This document shows, piece after piece, positions 13,876-19,619 of a stretch of DNA of 19,619 nt. This DNA comes from CAYZPB01 sp964568525 (GTDB lineage Bacteria > Bacillota > Bacilli > Tepidibacillales > Tepidibacillaceae): contig CAZMPM010000021.1 in the NCBI GenBank assembly GCA_964568525.1, forward strand, positions 1-19,619. The letters are read 5' to 3'. A program made the position numbers and the translations under genes. Below the pieces are notes generated by a model. That model had not been told where the DNA came from. It searched no databases and saw only the letters and a program-made list of their open reading frames with translations. Numbering within the stretch: position 1 is the stretch's first letter; every line of letters starts with the position of its first letter.

Positions 13876-15042
13876 TTAATACTCACCTATCTGTTTTAAA
13901 TAGCTGTTGTAATGCTGTCTAACTTCCGCAAGTGAATCCCCACTAAATTTTGCGAAAAAAGCAGCCGCAATCTCCCAAGCTGTAACGTAATGTGCAACGA
14001 TGCTCGCTGCTGGAACCGCACAGATATCAGAACGTTCAATCGTGGCAAGGAATGTCTCCTTGCTCTCAATATCAACACTGCTAAGAGGATTGTAAAGAGT
14101 TGGTATTGGTTTCATCACGCCAGTAATAATTACCGGTTCACCATTAGAAATTCCACCCTCAATCCCGCCAGCATTATTGCTTGGCCGATAAAAGCGGCGA
14201 TCTTTCCACTTAATTGGGTCATGCACTTTAGATCCAGGTAGTGCAGCTGCTTGATAACCGATTCCGATTTCAACACCTTTAAAACCCTGAATACTCATAA
14301 TCGCTCGTGCCAAGTTGGCGTCCAGTTTGCGATCCCAATGGACGTGACTACCCAAACCAACCGGCAATCCCAGCACAACAACCTCTACAATTCCGCCTAA
14401 AGTGTCACCGTCATCACTAGCTCGCTCAATTGCGCTAACCATCTCTTTCGCTAACTCAACATCCAGGCAATTAACTTCCGACGAAGCAACTTGCAAACGT
14501 AATTGGTCCAACGAAACATTATCGAACTCACTATAACGTTTAGCCTGTATCCCAGCAATGTTAGTTACATGACTAAATAATTGAATCGCAAAAGGGTGGA
14601 GCAACTGCTCCGCAACAGCCCCCACCGCAACACGTATCGCCGTTTCCCGCGCGCTAGAGCGTTCCAAAATATTCCGCAGGTCTTGTTGATTGTATTTAAT
14701 GCCTCCGCTTAAATCTGCATGACCTGGCCGAGGCTTAGTCACAGCTTTGAGATTAGTGTAATCCGCTGTTTCAATCGACATAAGTTCTTGCCAATTTTTG
14801 TAATCTTCATTGTTTATTGTTAGAGTGATTGGCGACCCAATTGTTTTGCCGAAGCGAACTCCGCTGGTTATCTCAACCTGATCTTGTTCAATCTGCATTC
14901 GCGCACCACGGCCATAACCTTTCTGACGTTTGTGAAGTACTTCATTTATTCTGTCTGTAGTCAGGGTAAAACCGCTAGGAACACCCTCAATGATTGCCGT
15001 AAGTTGTTTCCCGTGTGATTCGCCTGCATCAAGAAATCTCAT
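13876..15042 (-). CDS. aroC: Chorismate synthase
   Basis: The enzyme eliminates phosphate from EPSP to form chorismate, using reduced FMN as a catalytic cofactor. The 388-residue length matches the Bacillus-type enzyme. MRFLDAGESHGKQLTAIIEG begins the protein with the conserved G-E-S-H-G flavin and substrate motif. KGYGRGARMQIEQD (41-54) follows, then TKPRPGHADLSGGIKY, LERSSARETAIRVAVGAVA and SNNAGGIEGGISNGEPV, all family signatures. The ATG at 15042 is set by the conserved N-terminus; its binding site is only modest. The gene lies 27 bases after ndk. Chorismate is the direct substrate of MqnA, encoded about 1.6 kb upstream, so this enzyme links the aro genes to the menaquinone genes. Bacillus subtilis calls it aroF and has it near ndk and hepT too. 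Confidence 0.97.
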   Translation of the reverse strand: MRFLDAGESHGKQLTAIIEGVPSGFTLTTDRINEVLHKRQKGYGRGARMQIEQDQVEITSGVRFGKTIGSPITLTINNEDYKNWQELMSIETADYTNLKAVTKPRPGHADLSGGIKYNQQDLRNILERSSARETAIRVAVGAVAEQLLHPFAIQLFSHVTNIAGIQAKRYSEFDNVSLDQLRLQVASSEVNCLDVELAKEMVSAIERASDDGDTLGGIVEVVVLGLPVGLGSHVHWDRKLDANLARAIMSIQGFKGVEIGIGYQAAALPGSKVHDPIKWKDRRFYRPSNNAGGIEGGISNGEPVIITGVMKPIPTLYNPLSSVDIESKETFLATIERSDICAVPAASIVAHYVTAWEIAAAFFAKFSGDSLAEVRQHYNSYLKQIGEY

Positions 15043-15069
15043 GGCTTTGCCACCACTCTTTCATTAAAA

Positions 15070-15513
15070 TTATACCCAGCGATCAATTACCCGTTGGTAC
15101 TCAACTAATTCTGCCGGCTTGAAAAAAAGATTGATTTCGCGCTCGGCACTTGCCAAAGAATCCGAACCGTGAATAATATTCATTCCCAATGAAACTGCAA
15201 AATCACCACGAACAGTACCCGCCGCAGCATCTTTTGGATTAGTTGCACCCATTAAACTACGAGCAACAGCTACAACATTTTCGCCTTCCCAAACCATAGC
15301 AAATACAGGACCAGATGTAATAAAATCTACCAATTCGCCGAAAAAAGGACGTTCACGATGCTCGCCGTAATGTTGTTCAGCAAGCGTACGATCGATCTGC
15401 ATTAGTTTAGCGCCAACAAGTTTATAGCCTTTTTCTTCAAATCTTTTTACAATCGTTCCAACCAGATTGCGTTGCACGCCGTCAGGTTTAATCATTAAAA
15501 ATGTTCTTTCCAT
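15070..15513 (-). CDS. ndk: Nucleoside diphosphate kinase
   Basis: Ndk moves the terminal phosphate between nucleoside tri- and diphosphates through a phosphohistidine. The 147-residue length is usual for a bacterial Ndk. MERTFLMIKPDGVQRNLVG is the standard N-terminus, and the active-site His115 lies in NIIHGSDS (112-119). YGEHRERPFFGELVDFI and AVARSLMGATNP are conserved nucleotide-site segments. A longer frame from 15528 exists, but the ATG at 15513 is eight bases from GGGGG and gives the family's normal start. A good promoter lies about 55-85 bases upstream, so ndk likely begins the ndk-aroC-aroB-aroA transcript. Position after hepT matches Bacillus subtilis, although cheR, found there between ndk and aroF, is missing. 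Confidence 0.97.
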   Translation of the reverse strand: MERTFLMIKPDGVQRNLVGTIVKRFEEKGYKLVGAKLMQIDRTLAEQHYGEHRERPFFGELVDFITSGPVFAMVWEGENVVAVARSLMGATNPKDAAAGTVRGDFAVSLGMNIIHGSDSLASAEREINLFFKPAELVEYQRVIDRWV

Positions 15514-15567
15514 CTTTTTAACCCCCATTTTATATATAAATTTAAATCCAACTAATTAACACTTGAA

Positions 15568-15596
15568 ATTTTATCAGAAAAGCAAAGTTGCTTCAA
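15568..15596 (-). promoter_or_regulatory. Sigma-A promoter of the ndk-aroCBA operon
   Basis: On the minus strand TTGAAG (15591-15596) and TAAAAT (15568-15573) are exactly 17 bases apart, in the 97-base gap between hepT and ndk. The spacer contains a short AAGCAA/TTGCTT repeat without a good T tract, so I do not call a terminator there. Confidence 0.6.
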
Positions 15597-15610
15597 TCTT
15601 TAATCAGTAT

Positions 15611-16576
15611 TTAATAGGTGCGGTCGGCAATGAATTGACTAACCTCAAATAATGTATCTCGTTCCTTAATTGCTGGCAACTTACCTAAAGCTCGTTCAGC
15701 CTTTCTCAAATACTTCTCTGCTAAAATCTGTGCCTCTTCAATACCACCGGAATCCTTAACTAGTTGAATAATTTCACCAATATTCTGATCGGTCACCCCA
15801 CTTGCAATAAGCGCTTTTAATTGCTCGCTCGAGGGCGAATAACTATAGGCATATAGAGCAGGGAACGTTATATTTCCTTGTCTTAAATCACTACCAGCTG
15901 GTTTGCCTAATTCCTCAGTAGTACCAGTAAAGTCCAACACATCATCAATAATCTGAAAAGCCATCCCAGTATAATAACCATATTTATGCAAGTTACTAAC
16001 AACTTCTGGATCGGCATCGCTTACCAGCGCACCAAGTTGCGTTGAAAGAGCGATCAATAATGCTGTCTTTCGCTTAATTCTTCTTAAATATTCACGAAAA
16101 GAGATATCCCACTTGTTCAGGTCGCGAATCTGGTCAATCTCTCCTTCAACAATCTGCACCAATGCACGCGAAACCAACTTATGCAAGCGCGGATCCTCCA
16201 ATTCGGTTATTAGTAGCAGAAATTTTGCTAGTAAATAGTCGCCTGTTGACATTGCAACACGATTATCCCATTCTGCCTTGACTGTAAGTTTGCCGCGCCG
16301 ACGATCAGCATTATCAATAATATCATCGTGTACAAGCGTCGCCATATGCACCAACTCAAGGGAGGCTGCAACAGTTTTAAGTTTAGCAAAATTAAAATTG
16401 CCAAAATTGCCTGCTAATAAGACAAAAACTGGGCGAATCCGCTTGCCACCAGCTTTAAACAGCTGATACGACGCATCGTAAAGTACAACTTGATCTGTCT
16501 TGATTGCGGCAGCAAGTTCACGTTCAATCTCTACAAGGTCCTTACGCATGTCTAAGTAGATGCTCTCTAATGTCAT
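15611..16576 (-). CDS. hepT: Polyprenyl diphosphate synthase (HepT-like, component II)
   Basis: A trans-prenyltransferase that extends allylic diphosphates with isopentenyl diphosphate, here most likely making the menaquinone side chain. At 321 residues it is of normal size. GGKRIRP (43-49) binds diphosphate. The first aspartate-rich motif is LVHDDIIDNADRRRG (81-95, aspartates 84, 85, 88), and the second is FQIIDDVLDFTG (207-218, aspartates 211, 212, 215). Ala79, five residues before the first aspartate, leaves room for a long chain. Chain length cannot be read exactly. The Bacillus heptaprenyl enzyme also needs a small HepS subunit, which is not present here, so this may be a self-sufficient synthase. 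The ATG at 16576 has AGGAG seven bases upstream, and the gene follows mqnA by 25 bases within the menaquinone operon. Confidence 0.9.
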   Translation of the reverse strand: MTLESIYLDMRKDLVEIERELAAAIKTDQVVLYDASYQLFKAGGKRIRPVFVLLAGNFGNFNFAKLKTVAASLELVHMATLVHDDIIDNADRRRGKLTVKAEWDNRVAMSTGDYLLAKFLLLITELEDPRLHKLVSRALVQIVEGEIDQIRDLNKWDISFREYLRRIKRKTALLIALSTQLGALVSDADPEVVSNLHKYGYYTGMAFQIIDDVLDFTGTTEELGKPAGSDLRQGNITFPALYAYSYSPSSEQLKALIASGVTDQNIGEIIQLVKDSGGIEEAQILAEKYLRKAERALGKLPAIKERDTLFEVSQFIADRTY

Positions 16577-16601
16577 TTTCTACTCCTAATAATATTTATT
16601 C

Positions 16602-17444
16602 TTATTCACCAAAATCGATAATTGCTAACTCGGGTTCAACAGCCAATGCGCCAATCTTGTGTGCTAATTGATAATAATAGTGCAAACCTTCCTGTTGTTC
16701 TATAGTAAGGTCATGCGATAATCCCGTAAAATACTCGTGCCAGAATTCGCTTGAGCCACCGTAGCGTTGAATAGCAACAGCGATAATCGTCTCAATCTGT
16801 TGGTAGCCCTGATGCTTACTTCTAATGTATTCACGGTAGATTCGTTCGACCAGTTCCGGATATTGTTGGTAGGTCTCCTTCCGGACAGCGTAGACCGAAA
16901 ACACCATCCATTTTCCAGTCTGCAGTAACCACTCGGCTCCAAGATCCAAGTGCTGATAAAGTGGCCTTATGCGATGTTTAATGCTTGCAAATAAGGCCTC
17001 GTCACCAATCAATAAAGCAGCATCAGCTTCTTTCATCATCTCGTCAATAGTTGGAGCCATTGATAGGTATTTTGGTTGAATCCGGTAAAACTCCTCAAGG
17101 ATAATACGTAGTAGATTAACCGATGTTAATGAGGTATTAGTTAACGCAATCTTTTTCCTATCTAATTCCTTAAGTTGCGGTTTATGATAAAGCGAGATTG
17201 ATCCAATATTGCCGTAGCAACTGACTGATAAGTTTGGCAAAATAAGATAATTATCTGCATTCTCCGCATAGGCAAAAGATGAAATCGCACCAATATCGAT
17301 CTCGCCCTCGGCCATTTTTTTGTTTAACTGGTTAGGCACCTGTTCAATAAAGTCGACTTCGCCGGCAAAAATATTCTCGTCAAAGAAATGCGTAACTGGC
17401 CACATATTACTGTATGAAATTTTGCCCAATCTAATTTGACTCAC
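16602..17444 (-). CDS. mqnA: Chorismate dehydratase MqnA (futalosine menaquinone pathway)
   Basis: MqnA dehydrates chorismate to 3-enolpyruvyl-benzoate, the first committed step of the futalosine route to menaquinone. The 280-residue protein has the periplasmic-binding-protein-like fold of the family. Visible signatures are RLGKISYSNMWPV (5-17), NKKMAEGEIDIGAISSFAYA (41-60), GNIGSISLYHKP (78-89), LTNTSLTSVNLLRIIL (101-116) and ALLIGDEAL (143-151). MqnD is a related protein, but the IDIGAISSFAYA segment and overall length fit MqnA better. The GTG start at 17444 has AGGAGG nine bases upstream. It sits between ubiA and hepT, and chorismate synthase is encoded nearby. MqnB, MqnC, MqnD and MqnE are not in the window and should be elsewhere in the genome. 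The classical MenF/MenD route is not represented. Confidence 0.88.
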   Translation of the reverse strand: MSQIRLGKISYSNMWPVTHFFDENIFAGEVDFIEQVPNQLNKKMAEGEIDIGAISSFAYAENADNYLILPNLSVSCYGNIGSISLYHKPQLKELDRKKIALTNTSLTSVNLLRIILEEFYRIQPKYLSMAPTIDEMMKEADAALLIGDEALFASIKHRIRPLYQHLDLGAEWLLQTGKWMVFSVYAVRKETYQQYPELVERIYREYIRSKHQGYQQIETIIAVAIQRYGGSSEFWHEYFTGLSHDLTIEQQEGLHYYYQLAHKIGALAVEPELAIIDFGE

Positions 17445-17479
17445 CAGATAATGCCTCCTAAGGCGAAGAATAGATTAAT

Positions 17480-18358
17480 TTACCAGAACAATTTAACCAG
17501 TATATCAATAAATGTAAAACTGAAAATCACAACACTTAAGACGCCATTCATTGTAAAAAATGCTATGTTAAGCCGTGATAGGTCAGTCGGTGAAATAATC
17601 GAATGTTCGTAGTATAAAATAAAACTGGCAACAATAATACCTATAATATACCAGATGCCAAGGTTCACTTGAGTGAAAAATAAAAGCAAACCAAGAATTG
17701 TAATAACATGCGTTACACGAGCAATTAAAAGAGCATTTCTGATGCCGAACCTAACAGGTATCGAATGCAGTCCATGCTCATGATCAAATTCAACATCTTG
17801 GGTGGCATAAATTATATCAAATCCCGCTGTCCATAATGCAACACTAATATAAAGAACAACTGCGGCGAAGGTGATTTCATTTGTTATCGCAATCCAGGCC
17901 GCTACAGGAGCCAAACCAATTGCTGCGCCTAAAAAAAAGTGGCAAAGCCAGGTAAAACGCTTTGTATATGAGTAGAAAATCAAGATAATCAGAGCAAGTG
18001 GCAGCAATTTTATCGCTAGTGGTGACAGTTGTAAAGTCGCTATAATAAAGATAAATAATGAGATTAAAACAAATATTATCGTTTCCTTGATACTCAACTT
18101 CCCTGCAGGAATTGCCCTAGTCGCAGTGCGCGGATTTAATTTATCAATTGTACTATCGATCAGACGGTTCAAAGCCATAGCAGCACTACGCGCTCCAACC
18201 ATAGCTAAAGTAATCCATAAAAATTCACTCCAAGTAGGTAGCTGAGCAAATTTTTCAAAACTACCAATTACCATCCCTAAATAGGCAAACGGCAATGCGA
18301 AAATTGTATGTTCAAATTTAATCATTTCTAAAAAAACTTTAATCTTACTTGATGCCAT
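17480..18358 (-). CDS. UbiA-family prenyltransferase (menaquinone, MqnP-like)
   Basis: An integral membrane prenyltransferase that attaches the polyprenyl tail to an aromatic acid, most likely 1,4-dihydroxy-6-naphthoate given mqnA and hepT beside it. The 292-residue protein has multiple hydrophobic helices. Both aspartate-rich motifs are present: NRLIDSTID (64-72) and YATQDVEFDHEHG (184-196). RTATRAIPAGKLS follows the first motif, as in 4-hydroxybenzoate prenyltransferases. The open frame extends to 18487, but the ATG at 18358 begins the family-like MASSKIKVFLEMIKFEHTIFA and has GGGGAG six bases upstream. The longer form would only add sequence overlapping ubiD. The start lies inside the ubiD 3' end (14-base overlap), implying coupling. 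4-Hydroxybenzoate is an alternative substrate but is less likely here. Confidence 0.88.
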   Translation of the reverse strand: MASSKIKVFLEMIKFEHTIFALPFAYLGMVIGSFEKFAQLPTWSEFLWITLAMVGARSAAMALNRLIDSTIDKLNPRTATRAIPAGKLSIKETIIFVLISLFIFIIATLQLSPLAIKLLPLALIILIFYSYTKRFTWLCHFFLGAAIGLAPVAAWIAITNEITFAAVVLYISVALWTAGFDIIYATQDVEFDHEHGLHSIPVRFGIRNALLIARVTHVITILGLLLFFTQVNLGIWYIIGIIVASFILYYEHSIISPTDLSRLNIAFFTMNGVLSVVIFSFTFIDILVKLFW

Positions 18359-19619
18359 ACTCTCCCCACTTTCGGTCAACAAGCGCCTTAATCTCAGGTG
18401 ACATCTCCACATCTGGTGGCCATTCGCGATTATGTCCTTCTCCCGGCAACTTTCTCGTTGCATTGATGCCCATTTTAGAACCGGCAAATTGAATTGGCGA
18501 TGAATGATCTAGGTCATCCAATGGACCACGCGAAAATACAACGTCTCGCTCAGGATCAATATTACTAAATACCTTCCAAGCGACCTCAGAGTAATTATGA
18601 ACATCTACATCGTCATCAACGATAACAAATAATTTAGTAGGCGCCATCTGTCCTAAACCCCATAGTGCATTCATTACCTTCTCCGCATGAAACGGATATT
18701 TTTTCTTAATTGAAACTATTACGCAGTTATGAAAGACTCCTTCAGGCGGCATGCTATAATCTACAACCTCTGGTTGCACGAGCTTAATAATAGGTAAAAA
18801 TAAGCGCTCCGTGACCTTGCCTAAATAGGCATCTTCTTGTGGTGGCTTACCGACGAGTGTCGCCATATAAATTGGGTCTTGCCGATGTGTAATCGCCGTT
18901 AAATGAAAGGTCGGATATAAATCAGCTAGTGAATAAAACCCAGTATGATCGCCAAAAGGTCCTTCCATTCTAAGATCATCAATGTCAACATAGCCCTCTA
19001 AAACAATCTCTGAATTCGCCGGAACCTCGATATCGACAGTCTTACACTTTACCAGTTCAACTGGTGCGTTACGCAGAAAACCAGCTAAAATCATCTCGTC
19101 AACTATTGGCGGCAGCGGTGCATTAGATGAATAGATAACAGCAGGGTCAGATCCGATCGCTACAGCAACCTCTATGCGGTTTTTGTTCATTTTTCGAAGT
19201 TTTTCGGCATGAGCTGCACCGTCTTTTAATTTATGCCAGTGCATCCCCGTCGTCTGTCCATCATAAACATGTAAACGATACATTCCGCAGTTGCGGGCTC
19301 CCGTCTCTGGGTCTTTGGAAAAAACCATAGGCAAGGTGATAAATTTCCCACCATCAAGTGGCCATGTTTTAAGAATTGGAAAATTATTCAAATCGAAACC
19401 TTCTGTTATCACTACGTCTTGACATGGGCCATTCTTAACAAGCTTTGGCATGAAATTTCCGATTTCAGCAAGTTTCGGTAGTGCTTTAAGCTTAGCAAAC
19501 ATTGATGAATCACCAGAACCTACACTAGTCGGAAGATCTAAATATTCTAATAAACGTTTCGCGATATCATCAGGTTCGGAAACCTCTAAAGCCAATGAAA
19601 TCCGCTCCATCGAACCAAG
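18345..19619 (-). CDS. UbiD-family prenylated-FMN decarboxylase (menaquinone, MqnL-like), 5' end cut
   Basis: UbiD enzymes decarboxylate aromatic acids using prenylated FMN supplied by a UbiX partner. In the futalosine route the UbiD homologue removes the carboxylate from the prenylated naphthoate. The visible 424 codons are open to the window edge. The first residues, LGSMERISLALEV, correspond to the family's internal G-S-x-x-R segment, so roughly 60 N-terminal residues lie outside and the methionine at 19610 is not the true start. Typical signatures are NCGMYRLHVYD (107-117 counted from that Met), TTGMHWHKLKDGAAH (120-134) and EGPFGDHTGFYS (216-227), which carries a catalytic glutamate. Its 3' end overlaps ubiA by 14 bases. 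UbiX is not visible and may lie just beyond the window. Confidence 0.9.
   Translation of the reverse strand, partial: LGSMERISLALEVSEPDDIAKRLLEYLDLPTSVGSGDSSMFAKLKALPKLAEIGNFMPKLVKNGPCQDVVITEGFDLNNFPILKTWPLDGGKFITLPMVFSKDPETGARNCGMYRLHVYDGQTTGMHWHKLKDGAAHAEKLRKMNKNRIEVAVAIGSDPAVIYSSNAPLPPIVDEMILAGFLRNAPVELVKCKTVDIEVPANSEIVLEGYVDIDDLRMEGPFGDHTGFYSLADLYPTFHLTAITHRQDPIYMATLVGKPPQEDAYLGKVTERLFLPIIKLVQPEVVDYSMPPEGVFHNCVIVSIKKKYPFHAEKVMNALWGLGQMAPTKLFVIVDDDVDVHNYSEVAWKVFSNIDPERDVVFSRGPLDDLDHSSPIQFAGSKMGINATRKLPGEGHNREWPPDVEMSPEIKALVDRKWGEYGIK

Noticed and set aside
13896..14241. Overlapping reading frames on both strands inside aroC
   Set aside because: They overlap a fully conserved chorismate synthase gene, have no family resemblance and no binding sites. 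They are shadow frames.
15574..15596. AAGCAA/TTGCTT hairpin after hepT as a terminator
   Set aside because: The stem is short with almost no loop and no proper T tract, and it falls within the spacer of a good promoter.
18359..18487. Longer N-terminus for the UbiA-family protein
   Set aside because: The extra 43 residues are an out-of-frame reading of the ubiD 3' end, are rich in charged residues and cysteine, and do not resemble the UbiA N-terminus. The ATG at 18358 has a good binding site.

Overview
The window is an almost gap-free stretch of core chromosome from a low-GC Bacillota (Firmicutes). The L28 protein, AroB and AroA are of the Bacillus type. The gene order partly reproduces two blocks known from Bacillus subtilis: hepT-ndk-aroC-aroB-aroA, and ypjA-ypjC(YitT)-dapB-cca-birA. 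The recG-rsmD junction and the futalosine-type menaquinone gene mqnA point to a lineage outside Bacillus itself (clostridial, Negativicutes or deep bacillar). I cannot name a genus from this sequence. No phage, insertion sequence, CRISPR, tRNA or rRNA was seen, and no gene-free gap exceeds about 190 bases.

Layout from left to right. (1) 1-4764, minus strand: Asp23/Gls24 protein, FakA-like kinase, RecG, and RsmD (cut by the window edge). A terminator with attenuator-like pairing options lies between fakA and recG. (2) 4955-5143, plus strand: ribosomal protein L28, transcribed divergently from the Gls24-fakA unit. (3) 5197-8600, minus strand: a tight dapB-cca-birA-thiN operon ending in a hairpin shared with rpmB. 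(4) 8741-9583, plus strand: a YitT-family membrane protein. (5) 9642-11367, minus strand: a DUF1405 (YpjA-like) membrane protein and, upstream of a strong terminator, an ECF sigma factor followed directly by a two-helix membrane protein that looks like a zinc-less anti-sigma factor. (6) 11495-15513, minus strand: ndk-aroC-aroB-aroA. (7) 15611-19619, minus strand: ubiD (cut by the window edge)-ubiA-mqnA-hepT.

Functionally, blocks 6 and 7 connect. AroB, AroA and AroC carry the shikimate pathway to chorismate. MqnA takes chorismate into the futalosine route to menaquinone. HepT makes the polyprenyl tail, UbiA attaches it and UbiD decarboxylates the ring. The other blocks hold lysine/cell-wall (DapB), tRNA maturation (Cca), cofactor activation (BirA, ThiN), lipid phosphorylation (FakA) and DNA repair (RecG) functions.

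The least explained parts are the ECF sigma pair placed between the two conserved blocks, the DUF1405 protein, and the fakA-recG intergenic RNA structure. I see no clear new multi-gene defence or mobile system. Several start codons were chosen by their ribosome binding sites and differ from the longest reading frame; these are noted in the entries.
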